Assembly (NCBI GenBank): GCA_902702965.1
Contig: CACRXP010000067.1
Coordinates: forward strand, 673,616 to 737,615
Direction of reading: 5' to 3'
Length of the DNA stretch: 64,000 nucleotides
Source of the DNA: Spirometra erinaceieuropaei
Lineage: Eukaryota > Platyhelminthes > Cestoda > Diphyllobothriidea > Diphyllobothriidae
In this document: positions 20,408 through 32,003 of the stretch, piece after piece
Layout of the letters: each line of letters begins with the position of its first letter
How positions within the stretch are numbered: position 1 is the stretch's first letter
Made by a program: the position numbers and the translations under genes
The notes under the pieces: model-generated
What the model saw: only the letters and a program-made list of their open reading frames with translations
Told to the model about the DNA's origin: nothing
Database searches by the model: none

Positions 20408-21112
20408 CTTCTGTAGGTTTGCAATCGTCCTATGTAACTTACCTCTGGCCAAAATAACATGTTATATGAAATCGGAAAGAGTGTGCAACACGTAAGAACG
20501 ATCCAAGATGTGTGCTGCCCTTCTGGCATCAAGGCAGGAGGGTATCCGCTGCGTCTCTCAAAGCTATGCATTCTGATGAGATTCAGCTCAATAGATACCT
20601 ATATCTGCGCGTCGCGTACAAAACTGGTGGGGACAAGTGAAGGTTGGTCCCAGTGGGTAACGCGTGTGTTCGATGCGCGGACAGGATAGAAAGTTGAACC
20701 CTGGTCCAGTGGTGCGGGCGAATAGTATGCGAGCGGGACTACTCAATCGGGGACGGTATTGGATGCTGGAATGTGCGAACGTTCCTGGACCCCGGTACCC
20801 AAAGTCTGGCCTCGCGCAGCCTTGATCAGTACAATGTGGATGTCTGCTATCTGAAGCTCGACTTCCTGACTCGCGCTCCCAGGAATCAAATCTACCCTGT
20901 ACCACAGCCGCCTGTGTGACCCTGCTGGACAACACTGTGTGGCGATCGCCCTATCGCCACAAGCGGACGTCGCGCTACTTGCTTGGGAACCAGTCAATGA
21001 TCGGATGGCCTATGTGCGACTGACGGGTCACTTCACGAACATCTCAATCGCCTCTGTGTAAGCACCAACTTCGGCTGCCGAAGAGGGCGATAAAGAGACG
21101 TTTTACTCGCGA

Positions 21113-21580
21113 TTGCAAACGTTAGTTGAAAGACTGCCTCGCTGCGATTTGCTGATGGTTACTGACGACTTGAATGGTCGAACTGGACCTGGCGACCACA
21201 CAACCAGTCATCATCTTGGCCGCTTTCGGCTTGGTTCCCGATGTGAAAATGGTGAGAGATTGCTTAACTTCCCTGATCGAAACCGAGTGCTTGTCACTAA
21301 CACATGTTTCCGGCATCGCAAAAATCACCTGCGGACCTGGTATTCAAACGACGGTCATACGGCCAGTCAGATTGACTACATACTAGTCAGCTCAAGGTTC
21401 CGCAACTGGGTTCACAAATGCAGATCGATGCGTGGTGCCGAGACTGGTAAAGTCCATGGGTTAGACTATGTCCTCGTTCGTACATGCTTGAAAGTTCGTC
21501 TCTCATCCGCGCCAAAAATGCCACCTTCTAGACGTCCCGATGTCGTAAAAATTCGGCAGACGAAAGCTACGCAACAATAA
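21113..21580 (+). pseudogene. RTE endonuclease C-terminal half
   Basis: The peptide shows DLNGRTGPGDHTTSHHLG, NGERLLNFPDRNRVLVTN and SQIDYILVSS, the usual sequence of AP-endonuclease blocks in RTE elements. The terminal 'SDH' catalytic block is changed to LDY. The frame then runs into the reverse transcriptase with the spacer missing. Confidence 0.75.
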
Positions 21581-21656
21581 GGCACCCGGAGAGGACGGTT
21601 TACCCGCTGAAATCTACAAGTCTTGTGTCGACACTCTGGGGCCCTGGCTCCATGAG

Positions 21657-22247
21657 GTGATTGAACGGGCGTGGAGAGACGAGGTTGTTCCTGATGACTG
21701 GGGCTTGGGCATTCTTGTACCTATCCTTAAAAAGGGAGATAAGACAAGATGCGAGAACTACCGAGGCATAAGTCTCATCGAAGTTGCTGCAAAGACCTTC
21801 GCTATTGTCCCACTCGAGCGAGTTCGCGCTGTGCGTAACTCTAGGAGAAGGCCCAACCAGGCCGGATTTCGTGCTGGACGTGGATGCGCAGACCAGATAT
21901 TCGCCCTGAGGCACATTCTCGAATTTTGCCATAGCTACCAATAACCGACGGCCGTCTGCTTTACTGACTTTGCCGCCGCGTTCGATTCCGTCCATCGTGA
22001 GTCCCTGTGGCGGATAATGATGCTAGATGGTGTACCGGCAAAAATCATCCCCATGATCAAGGCCTATTATCGCTTTACTACCGCACGAATTCCGGTCCAC
22101 AACAATCTTTTCCAACCGTACGGTATTCGGTCTGGCGTTCGACAGGGTTGTATCCTGTCGTCCATTCTGTTCAACGACGCTATTGAATGGATTCTCGATA
22201 GGACCCTACACGAAGGTGACGGTATTCAGTTTGCACCCCGACACTGA
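21657..22247 (+). pseudogene. RTE reverse transcriptase, fingers and palm
   Basis: Readable blocks are VVPDDWGLGILVPILKKGD and RPNQAGFRAGRGCADQIFAL. After an in-frame stop at 21942-21944 come FTDFAAAFDSVHRESL and the GVRQGCILSSILFN block. Motif A Asp is present; the frame is lost before motif C. Confidence 0.8.
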
Positions 22248-22351
22248 CCGCCGATGATATTGTCGTACTTGCTTCAAGTTTTGGTGATCTGCAGTCTATA
22301 GTGTCACGGGTAAACTAGGTCGCTTAATCGGTCGGTTTATCCACAAACTCT

Positions 22352-22918
22352 GTGAAGAATAAAGTGCTTTTGAGCTGCATCCCTCACCAGGGAAAGGCAC
22401 CCCTCGGGATTGATGGCTGCCAACTTGAAGTAGTAGACAGGTTTAAATACCTCGGGGTGAGGCTGCTGCCTAATGGACAGAGTAAGGAAGGCATTGTCTT
22501 CCGAACTGATGCCCTCTCAAGCCTTCGAAAATGCCTATGGATCCGACGCGATCTCTCCATCGTCATTAAGATTCGCGTGTACCGTGCATCTGTCCGGTCT
22601 GTCCTTCTCTACGGTTGTGAATGCTGGGATTTGTGCGCGGACGAGCGAAAACTGGAGGTATTTGACCACTACTGCTTGAGGATCATCCTTCGAGTGAAGT
22701 TCGCCGACTTCCTCTCAAATGAGACAGTCCGCGGTCGTTGCGACAACATCGCAAGGATACCTCAGGCCATCCAAGAAAGACGACTGCGGTGGTTTGGGAA
22801 TGTTCTTCGTTGTCCACCTCAGGAGTTCAGTGTTACTGCCCTCGATCCGGCACCGTTGCTCCACTGGAGGCGTCGAAGAGGGGGCCAATTCAAAACCTGG
22901 CTCGAAACAGTTCGTTAG
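22352..22918 (+). pseudogene. RTE reverse transcriptase C-terminal region
   Basis: This 188-residue frame contains VVDRFKYLGVRLLPNGQSKE, LYGCECWDLCADERKLEVFD and AIQERRLRWFGNVLRCPPQE. That is the typical thumb and C-terminal extension of the RTE clade. It ends LETVR with a stop, followed by a 3' tail to about 23130. Confidence 0.8.
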
Positions 22919-23130
22919 GACATGGAGGTGATCCTTGGACCTTCGGTATTCGGTCTCTGTCGTTGGCGAAGAAAATGGGTTGAGTTGTTCAGATCTGCTG
23001 TCGCGGATCGTCACGCGTGGAGAGATACAGTTCGTGACATCATCGAGGCCGGCTAGATCAGGCATGATCGCAGCGGTATCAAGTACAAGTACGTAAGCGA
23101 GAAACTCGTCTATTGTGCGCGAATATGACA

Positions 23131-24500
23131 CGCGTAGCCGAGCCGTTTAGTTCTGTCATCCATCTGCGTCCAACCTCGGAAGGAATACAGCAGATGCTGC
23201 GCAGGCGCACTAGTTTGCGCGCAAGTCACCGTCCATTGAACTTTTGTCGTCGCATATATTGACAAGGTTATGGGGGTTCCATTTCGGGAAAATAATTGAA
23301 AACGGAATTCTAACATTGTTCAATAAATGTCGGCGGAACAGAGGGTTTCAGCTCGACTGAGTAAACTGTTAATAGAGCTACGTTTGAGAGAGGCTTAACG
23401 ATTACTATAAAAATGTAACATGACCTCGGGGCAGGCCTCTGCAATAAAACCTATAGGTTTGTTGTGTTCCATCACTCTTTCAGTATACTACGATACCAAG
23501 TGGTAGAAGTTGTCCATCAACCTCCATTGCTGAAGTAAATTAAATTCTCGGAAAAGAAGAATTAAGATTATCTTAGTGTTTCTGCGCATGCATCTCGTGT
23601 ACGCACGCAGCTCTACGTAGCGCAGTCATAATTTCTGGTTAACTGCAGGGGAAGTTAACTTTTCCTTCTTACACTACAGATTTCGCTAGAAAGCCCCGTA
23701 TGGGTGAATCAATAGGGAGCGCATTTAAGCTAGGCATTTTACTCGTCCAGGGTTAGCCCGGTCACCCGGTCTCAGGCTAGTGTTGCGATTGATCGTATTT
23801 TTTTCAGATCTCCTAGCGGACACCGTCCACTAGGGGACAGTAGGTCGACGCGCCTTCTCGGGCGAGTTGAGGGCGTTGTAGCCCGACCTAAATCCATGAC
23901 AAAGTGCGTGAATGCACCCTGCATGCGTGCGTAGGCGCAAAGGGATCCCCAGGCGTGACGTGCAAAATGCACTCGGGTGAGCATATGCTCACCCGAGTGC
24001 ATCAAGATGGGACTAGCAGAAAGGCTCCTTTCCTCGCACAAACCGAGCACTGTTAGCCAGTCGGGTAATTAGCCCGGTACTAGCCCGCAATTCAAACGAG
24101 CTAGCAAGTGTCTAGCCCTGTGCAACCAAATGCAATCAGGGATATAAACAGGCTTATATATGCCTGCTCGTGGACCGCAGAAACATGTACCCGCCTTTTT
24201 ATTTTAGGGTGGTCTGCCTATTTAATCAAAAACACAAAATTGGGTAGAAGGAGCGGCACCAGCCGTCCTGGGAGCAACACACCAACGATGGACAATCGTG
24301 CCCAATCGCGGAAGGGTATCTTATAGGGTCGTCAGTCCCCGCGATAATTCCTATTGGTTGATAACTGGGGTTATTTTTCCACGCGGGCTCTTAGAAAATT
24401 TGTGGATGTCAGGTGTTGATGGCAATGGCATCGACGGAACCCGTGTCCGAGACGTTTCGACGACTCTTATATGGTTGCAACACACTGTAGCATATCAGCC
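23131..24500. other. Unassigned intergenic stretch
   Basis: Apart from the palindrome at 23967-24002 there is no recognisable gene or element protein between the RTE 3' tail and the Penelope C-terminus. The sequence 24100-24500 may be the upstream part of the Penelope element, but its reading shows no family motif. Confidence 0.35.
23967..24002. repeat. Perfect 36-base palindrome
   Basis: ATGCACTCGGGTGAGCAT (23967-23984) is followed directly by its exact reverse complement (23985-24002), with no spacer. It lies in unassigned sequence between the RTE and Penelope remnants. Confidence 0.9.
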
Positions 24501-24509
24501 AAATAGAGT

Positions 24510-25130
24510 TATACGAAAATACCTTCAAGGCCTCTTTCGGGCTGATGGATACCCAAGCTACTTTATCAAACGAAGCAAGCGCCGAGTGAACAGTCGACGG
24601 CCAAACGAAGAACAATCCGAAGTTTGGAGGACTATTTCTTACATTAAAGGAGTCTCTGAGGCGTTTTTACCACTGTGTCGACGCGACAGGTTAGGCATCG
24701 TCAATCGACCCCGGGGCAACAATTCGTCGCCATTTGATGTAAACCAAAGACATACGGACATCGACTGAAAACTCGATAGTTGTCTATCAGATAAGTTGCA
24801 ACGATAGAGACTGCAATTACGTTGAAGAAACCGGACGGAAATTGCAGACCCGCCTACATGAGCACAAACTGGTTACTCGGAAACTGGGTCCAAACTCACA
24901 GCCTGCGAATTACTTTGGAGAAACTGGCCACTGTTTTGACTTTCAAGATGCAGCCGTCGTTGGCCGGGGCACCTTTATGGCATAACGCCTCATACTTGGG
25001 ACTTGGTACTCAGGCACCAACTCCATCAAAAGGCATCTACACCTTCCTGCGTCCTATAAAGTCCTATGTTCCCACATGCGCCCTGACCAGGACAAGACGG
25101 TCACACAGAACTTAAGAATTCCAAGCAAAC
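24510..25130 (+). pseudogene. Penelope-like element C-terminus with GIY-YIG
   Basis: Reading gives YISYIKGVSEAF-type sequence (TISYIKGVSEAFLPLCRRDR then LGIVNRPRGN). After a stop and frame change near 24768-24797 come CNDRDCNYVEETGRKLQTRL and HEHK, then YFGETGHCFDF. The first block is the conserved connection between reverse transcriptase and the GIY-YIG endonuclease in Penelope-like elements; the second is the nuclease core. It is the same family as the minus-strand piece at 550-816, where the core reads YVGETGR rather than YVEETGR. The reverse transcriptase is missing. Confidence 0.8.
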
Positions 25131-26321
25131 ACGGTCCGTCTACTAATTCACCCAAAAGGAGGACACCATCGCAACTAACACCAATTGAGTTGACGACACA
25201 CAATACAGGAGTCCACCAACACTCACAAACGACGGCCAGTAGGCCAAGGCAGCGAAGGAAGAAAAAGATAGATCAGTCCAAGGCAAACTAATTGGACTGT
25301 GTATTCAAAATTCTGGTCGATTTCTGCACTTAACTGGTCATGCTTTCCGGAACGTCAGCAAGATTATTTCTTCAATTCGCTGAACAGTTCATTTTTCTCA
25401 GAATATCGACCCGGTTCTCTCGCGTTTGCTAAGTAGGGCGATGTTTCCTAATTTTCGTTTGCGTTTCCACCCTGTAAAACCAAACCACAAAATGTATACA
25501 CTGCCAGAGGTTTTCTTAATCACAACTTGCCTCGAGACAAAATGAGATCAAAAGTCACAGGTCGGCGTAAGCTCTCGGCCTCTGTAAGTAAGCATGGCTT
25601 AATTAAACCTAAGTCAGAAGGCTTACCAAAATCTAAGTCAGATGATATTACTAGTCAGTCGTCACCCGTTGTAATTGGTCGGCAGCTTAATCTGTCTGCA
25701 CTTGACACCTGCAAAGACTTTATGTTAAAGTTGGCACTTTGCTGTCAATTCTTTGGAATTTATTCGACGGGAACATTTCCGACATTCCCTCTGAAGAATG
25801 TAGGCGTTTCGACTCACTTTTTCACCTGATCGCCAGTGAGTCTAGTGATAGACAAAAGCGTGCTTACAACTTTCTGTTAAAAAGCGTTCCTTGATCTGTC
25901 CGGCCAATTGATGTGGCGACCAATTTTCTGTATTCATGTGGTTTCAACTACAAAACAGACGATGCCAACCGCTTGTTCTCCTGTAGAAAAAATCCACCCA
26001 TCTTCGGCAAATTATTTTCATCAATCGAGGTTGACACAATCTCAGTTTGTCGAGATCGTGTCACTGCGTATCTGGAAAATGCAAAATTTTTCTTTTCTGA
26101 TGATTTTACTCATATGGAGCGTAGCATCGGGTCTCTCTTCTCATGCAAACCCACTGCCTCTCAGTGTTCTGCTCACCAACTCGGTCATAAAACCAGTGGC
26201 CGTTAGGATTCGGCTTGTTCTACTCCTGCGACATCTGACTCCCTCCTTCCCCTTACTCCTACATCTCCATTGCACTCAAGCCATTTGACGCATTTGCCCG
26301 CCCCTAAACTTTCAGACTTAG

Positions 26322-26756
26322 GTGTTCGTCCATTGTCCAGTTATTGTTTTAGTAACTGAGACGTGGGCGTCAGCCTCCGTAGCTGACTCCGAACTCTCGC
26401 TTCTAGGTTATAATTGCATTCGAAATGATCGCCAAGACAGCCATGGAGGGGCCAGTTGCGTCTACGTTAAGCAAACACTTACATTTTTGCCGCTTGATCT
26501 CCCGCATTTTTTCGCAGTAGAAGGCAACTGCTGGCTCCAAGTTGCACTAAAAAATAAGTTCGCCTTACTCGTTGGCAGAGTCTATCGCTCTCCCGACTCC
26601 AATGACAATTTTGGTCGTTTACCCTCACAGGCATTTCAAGCTGCGGCCGACTCAAGCTTTAAGTATCAATTGGTTGCGGGTGGCTTTAATTCCCCGAAGT
26701 CCGCTGGTCTCCCCGTTCAGGCCCCAGAAGGTTCGAAGACTTTCTTGAGGCTGTAG
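26322..26756 (+). pseudogene. CR1-'A' AP-endonuclease domain
   Basis: Blocks VTETWASASVADSELSLLGY, GGASCVYVK and LVGRVYRSPDSNDNFGRL follow the order of CR1-clade endonucleases. The frame is lost at the 'GDFN' block (VAGGFN). It resumes in another frame with DFPTQDQAYLT and SDHDTVVSP at 26765-26900, so all catalytic blocks except the intact GDFN are still traceable. Confidence 0.8.
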
Positions 26757-27932
26757 ATGTTGGGATGTGGAATCAGGTTGTCGATTTTCCCACCCAGGAT
26801 CAAGCATACTTGACCTGCATACCTTCGTCTTTGTCATCTCTTGGCTCACTCGGAGGCTCAGACCATGACACAGTTGTTTCACCGTTGAAATTCGAGGCTG
26901 ACAAAACGTTGTCCCCAAAGTATAACTTTTTCCGCAATTTCCGATCAACTCGTTGAACCGAATTATTAACACACCTTAATTCCTACTACTGGACTGGTTT
27001 CTTCATTAGTTCGGATGTATATGTTTGCACTGCAAAACTGTACGAAATTTTTCATCCGCTTATTTCTCGTTTTGTCCGCCGTAAGAAAGTTATTAATGTT
27101 GGGGATGAGGTTTTCCTACCCTTATCCTTTCGTCGCAGATTGCGCAGACTTCATCATCGATTCCACCTTCAAAACGACGTTTCTGTCTTGCCCTTGATTT
27201 GTGATATTTTTGATCGAGCTAAGAGGTTGTCTGAGGAAAAACAGCTAGCCGAAGAGGTCCAGTTTAGCGAAAATCATTCGTTGCTGTTGAGACTGCTGGT
27301 CCCGTCCACTAGTTCCTTATCAGTTCATCTTAGAATCACAGAGATCTTTGAGATGGCCTCAAGGATGCGCCAAGCGCGCGACAGGCAAAGAGAATCACTT
27401 GCTCTAATTGATTCGAACCCTGGCAAGTCCGTCGCTAACATCATCCGTCATCGGTCCTCCTCTAAGCGTGGTCACGAACTTCCACCCCTGCTAAATGATA
27501 CCAAAGTCTCCCTCACCGATGACACTGACAAGGCGGAGTTGTTTAGTGCTTCCTATGCAAAACGCCCTAATAGTGAGTCCGAATCGGTCCATTTCTTTCA
27601 ATCACTTTCAGATAGGACACCGAGTACAATTGATTTCTCATCATATCTCATTAAGAAACACATAAGTCGTTTGAAATACTCACACTGCTCAGGAACGGAG
27701 GGGATTCCGAATTCGATTACTAAACAAGCGCCCGACCTTCCCATATTGCTTAGTCATTTAATCTCGGTTTATATTTCAAAAGGATTCTTTCCTGAAACAT
27801 GTAAAAAGGTCAATTATCATTCCCGTCTTCAAGTCTGGATCTCGGTCCGATGTTAATAACTATCGGGGCGTGCACAGAACACCGTCTCTAGCAAAGCTTC
27901 TTGAAAGGATAATTTTCAATTAAATTCTTGAC

Positions 27933-28562
27933 TTGTGTCCAGCTAATCGGCTTCTGAGCTCTAGTCAGCATGTATTTTTACCTGAACGATTCTTCGAAAC
28001 TTGCCACTTGACATTTCTTAACCTAATCACTTCTCTTCGTAATGAGCGGCAGTCAGTGGTAGTTATCTACTTTGATCTTAGCAAAGCCTTTGAGAAGGTG
28101 CCCCATAGACGTCTTTCAGTAAAATTGGTAGATCTCGGCATCCGGCCGCCTCTACTCGACTTATTTAGGTGCTATCTGTTCAACCAATATTAGAAAGTCA
28201 TGGTCGGTAATAGCTCCTCCACATCTCACTCGATCACTAGTGGCGTAATTCAAGGTACGGTTCTGGGTCCGGTGCTCTTCCTTATTGGTATCAATGATAT
28301 TTCGACTGAACTCAGAAATTCGCAAACTTTTATTTATGCCGATGACCTCAGATGTGTTTGCTCATATTCCAAGGACACCGTAAACGTTTGTGTTGGAAAA
28401 ATTTATGCCAATTTACTACGCTTAAGCAAATGGGGTTCGGTATGGCAGATGGAGTTTTCATCATCCAAATGTAGTTTCATGTCTTTTGGTTATGCCAAAC
28501 TTCCTGGTCCCATAATTTTTCAGAATAATCCACTCTCCGAATGCCTCACCATAAAGGACTAA
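27933..28562 (+). pseudogene. CR1-'A' reverse transcriptase palm
   Basis: It contains VVIYFDLSKAFEKVPHRRLS (motif A), a stop at 28191-28193, then SGVIQGTVLGPVLFLIGIND and FIYADDLRCVC (motif C, YADD intact). It ends at a stop after LTIKD. This is the best preserved catalytic part of the 'A' copy. Confidence 0.8.
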
Positions 28563-29966
28563 GGTCGAAGTAATACAAATAAGCTTGCTGTATCACCTCA
28601 TGCAGATAGAATCTCTGCCAAAGCCGCGCAGATATGTGGATTCATATCGCATATTTTTTCGTTTGGAAAGTGACTTCATCAAATGTTTGTTCTTCCAGTC
28701 CTCGAATACCGCTGTCCTTTCTTAGTTTAATGAACGAAAATGTTTAATGATCGAAAATGTTCAGAAAGTTTTTACCCGGAAACTGTTCTCTCAGGCTTCG
28801 TCCGATATTTCTTATGCTCAAATATGTCAGTTGGCGAACATTAAGTTTTTGTGGGTTAGAAGACTCGAAGCTGGCCTTTGCTTCCTTTTCGCATCAACTC
28901 TAGCTCCAATCTTCCGCTTATTGACACTCATTGATTTATCTGAATGCGAAGACATAAACCCGTGGGTAGAGGGGAGAAGGAAACGCCATGACAGGATTCT
29001 GAAGTCACAGCCAGCCCTGAGGGGTTGCTCGGGACAGTCGGTAGACAGTAAAAGTGTGCGTTCAAGCGATGACTCCGTAAATCGTCCTCGCCCACATGCA
29101 GCGCATTCACCGGAAAGACAGGGTAAGGAGGATCATGCTCGCCAGCCGTGTCTGGTTATTCAGGATTTGTCAGAATCGAATGCAGTCAGACCTGAAGACA
29201 GTGTCTCAGAGGACCTTGTTTCTCTTCATGGTCTGCTAAATCATTTACTGCCGGCAGACATGGAAATAAAGGTTCTGAAAGCATTCCGGATAGGAAAAAG
29301 GAGTGAAGACAGGACAGTAGCACAACCACCTAGCCCTCTCAAAATTTTGTTGGAGAACAAAGAGCAAATCAAGTGTATCCTCTCTAAAAAAAAACCGATT
29401 TCAGCAACACACACAAACAGGTTTTTTTCAACCGGACTATTCAACAGCGCAACGGTTGAAACGCCGGGAACTTGTCTTGGAGTTAAAATCAAGACTGAAG
29501 TGTGGCGAACACAATCTGGCTATCTTCAAGGGGAAGGTAGTTCGGAAATATATGCCGTTTCAGTGGAACCAGCCTGTAATACTACGAACGACGACATCCA
29601 CTCAGCTAAAACAGACACCGTCGTTGAACCACCTGATCAAGGCGCCAACACAAGCGAGCCCGTAGCGTCCAGTGATATGACTGAAACAAGGCATGTAAAT
29701 GGAACCAATCAGGTAACGGAAGAGCCTAGAGAACTCTACGTCCGCGATAACGGAGTAATGCTCACAGCAGTAACAAATGCAATGGGAAATTCGGCTGGTG
29801 CTAAACTGAGATGCTTGTACACGAATGCCCAAAGCCTCATATCGAAACTAGACGAACTAAAACTTTGCCTTCCCGAGCTGTCTCCAGATGTTTTAGCAGT
29901 AACTGAGACCTGAGCCCTGGGTGGCTTAATAGCAACCTCAAGAAAGAAATCAACAGGAAGCACAAA

Positions 29967-30710
29967 TTGTGGAGAAAATACTGCGTCACTGGGCAAGTTG
30001 AATATTTCAACACCTACAAGACACAGAGGAACAAACCGAAGAAGCTGATAATGAAGACGCGGCGGGAATTCGAGAAGAACTTGCTACAAAAAGCAACGCA
30101 CAACCCAAAATTGCTCTACAGCTACCTCCGACGAAGTACAAGGAACAGGCATCAAATCCACTTGATAAAGACTGCTGATGGCGTTGAGATCGCTGATGGT
30201 AGGGATAAAGCTGCCTATTTTTCACGGTTTTTCCAATCAGTCTACACAAACGAGGCAAGGTTCCTTTCTCTCTCCACAGAAGAACTGCCGACTCCAAGCG
30301 TCAGCGATATACTCTTCTCAGAAGGCATTGTCCGAAGACAATTAGAGGCATTGAACGAATCGAAGTCGCCAGGACCAGACGAGATTCCATCCAAGCTTCT
30401 CAAGGAACTTGCCAGCGAGCTCTCTGTGCCTATGTCGATGCTCTTTCGAACGTCATTTGACACTGGAACACTTCCTATCGATTGGAAGCTGGCGCATATT
30501 ACTCCGCTACACAAAGGAGGTAACAGGGCAGCGACGACAAATTACAGGCCCATAAGCTTGACATACATTCTCTGCAAAGTTATGGGAAGGATCATAAAGA
30601 GTGAACTGATGCATTTCCTGGAAGTTCACGGCCAGCTATCGAACTGCCAACATGGGTTCCGGAAAGGAAGATCCTGCACGACAAACTTGCTGCAATCTCT
30701 CCAGAGCTAG
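29967..30710 (+). pseudogene. CR1-'B' reverse transcriptase, N-terminal part
   Basis: This contains LNESKSPGPDEIPSKLLKEL, WKLAHITPLHKGGNRAATTN and YRPISLTYILCKVMGRIIKS. GQLSNCQHGFRKGRSCTTNL follows before a stop at 30708-30710. The next piece, IAFIDFQKAFDTVPHQRLLH (motif A), is readable in the same frame after the stop until a further break near 30819. Confidence 0.85.
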
Positions 30711-30859
30711 ACCCGAGCTCTCGACGACAGGCACGCGGTCCACATAGCCTTCATCGACTTCCAGAAGGCGTTCGACACTGTGCCACACCAAAGGCTCTTA
30801 CATAAGCTGAAAAAATAGGGATCAGCGACAACTTCCTTAAATGGCTCGAAAACTTCCTT

Positions 30860-31837
30860 GTGGGTCGTAACCAGGTTGTGTGCATCGGTCGGGGAAAGTC
30901 AGATCCGGCTATGGTCGATAGTGTTGTCCCCCAGGGTTCAGTACTGGGACCCCTTTTGTTCCTTATCTACGTGGACGATGCCGCAAGAGATTTAGACTGT
31001 GAAGTAGCAATGATTGCGGATGACATGAAAATATGGAGTGTAATTCGGGGTCCTGCCGATGAAGACAGACTGCAGATGAACCTGAATCGGTTGTTGAAGT
31101 GGTCAAACCATTGGCTCCTGCTGTTCAACGTTGCCAAATGTAGCATACTTCGCCTAGGCAACACAGCCAGGTCCGCCAGCACAAGAGGCTACTTTCTGGG
31201 CGGTGCAGCCCTACAAGAGGTCGAAGCCCAAAGGGACCTCGGTGCACTAACGACGAGTTCCCTAAAACCATCCGCCCACAGTTCGAGGGTGGCAAAAAGC
31301 GCAATGTCCGTAGTGTACGCCATCAAGCGTGCGTTTATGGACTTTGACGAAGAAGCTTTCTCTAAGACATTCGGAACATTCGTCCGGCCGCATTTAGAGT
31401 ACGGCATACAAGCTTGGAGGCCGTGGGCTGTTGTGGATCAAAACTGCCTCGAAAGAGTCCAGAGGAGAGCCACGAAGATGGTTAGGGGTCATAGCTCCTT
31501 TCCTTATGCAACACGCCTAGTAAATGTGAACCTCTTTCCTTTGACTTACAGGCAACTTCGCGGAGATCTCTTGCAAGCCTTCCGCGTTGTACGGGAGTTG
31601 GATTGCAGTCTGGCCTTCGAGCACTTTTTTGAATTTGCTACCACGACCAACCACCGAGGTCACCCGTTAAAACTGCGCACTCAGCAGGCACGGCTGGATG
31701 TGCGGAAGTTCTCTTTCTCGGTTGAGGTGGTCAAACCATGGAATGAGCTTCCCGCAGATGTTGTGATGTCACCATCTATACAAAGTTTTAAGAAGAATCT
31801 GGACATAATTAGGTTCCGAAATGGCCAAGAGCGATGA
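30860..31837 (+). pseudogene. CR1-'B' reverse transcriptase, C-terminal part
   Basis: A 325-residue open frame with SVVPQGSVLGPLLFLIYVDD, then VAMIADDMKIWSVI (motif C as IADD rather than FADD). The typical C-terminal blocks VRPHLEYGIQAWRPW, LERVQRRATKMV, FPLTYRQLRGDLL and KFSFSVEVVKPWNELP follow. It ends at a natural stop with about 165 bases of 3' tail. Apart from one stop and one shift upstream the reverse transcriptase is close to intact, so this insertion is young compared with its host element. Confidence 0.88.
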
Positions 31838-32003
31838 GAAGTCGAGCTCACCCCCTGTAACTCCTTCTCATTTTGTCCCACCATTATGGGCGTGTTCGAA
31901 CTATTTCAGCCCAGAACATCTATCTGTACACCACACATTTTTTACGTTGCAAATAGGGTACTCAAAGGCTTACGCCTTTTTCCCTCAATAAACTGAACTG
32001 AAC

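Larger units (their letters stand above)
20740..23130 (+). mobile_element. RTE-type non-LTR retrotransposon, degenerate
   Basis: The element is read in several frames. An N-terminal AP-endonuclease start (GCWNVRTFLDPGTQSL near 20765) leads to the endonuclease C-half at 21113-21520 (DDLNGRTG, QIDYILVSSRF). Reverse transcriptase motifs follow: NNKAPGEDGLPAEIYKS (about 21573), FTDFAAAFDSVHRESLW (about 21963), GIRSGVRQGCILSSILFNDA (about 22125), and the C-terminal DERKLEVFDHYCLRIILRVK (about 22640). At least five frame breaks are present. The catalytic DD of palm motif C is not readable, lying in the broken stretch near 22250. The element is inactive. A 3' fragment of the same family is at 4895-5411. 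Confidence 0.85.
25527..28960 (+). mobile_element. CR1-type retrotransposon 'A', 5' part of an interrupted copy
   Basis: This old element reads in several frames and continues at about 32004-32280 beyond an inserted element. It begins with an ORF1-like segment (25527-25829). The AP-endonuclease follows (26322-26960: VTETWASASVADSELSLLGY, YRSPDSNDN, SDHDTVVSP). Reverse transcriptase covers 27140-28562, with KHISRLKYSHCSGTEGIPNS, the palm block YFDLSKAFEKVPHRRL, GVIQGTVLGPVLFL and the catalytic YADD. A C-terminal domain is at 28747-28950. Several stops and shifts make it non-functional. Confidence 0.85.
28960..32003 (+). mobile_element. CR1-type retrotransposon 'B' inserted in 'A'
   Basis: This element interrupts CR1 'A' close to its C-terminus. 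Its first 950 bases encode a long linker-type N-terminal protein region with acidic and basic stretches. That leads into YTNAQSLISKLDELKLCLPE and VLAVTET, the start of the endonuclease. At about 29910 the rest of the endonuclease is deleted and the reading resumes at PGWLNSNLKKEINRKHKLW in another frame. Reverse transcriptase then runs to 31837. The 3' end carries the short repeat AACTGAACTGAACT after AATAA, as is usual for CR1 elements with short terminal microsatellites. Confidence 0.85.

Noticed and set aside
24298..24510. Host gene start upstream of the Penelope C-terminus
   Set aside because: The frame is continuous with the Penelope fragment but shows no motif of its own and no splice context.
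28747..29913. A single 388-codon gene
   Set aside because: The frame joins the C-terminus of one CR1 element to the N-terminal region of another inserted in it. It is chimeric by insertion.
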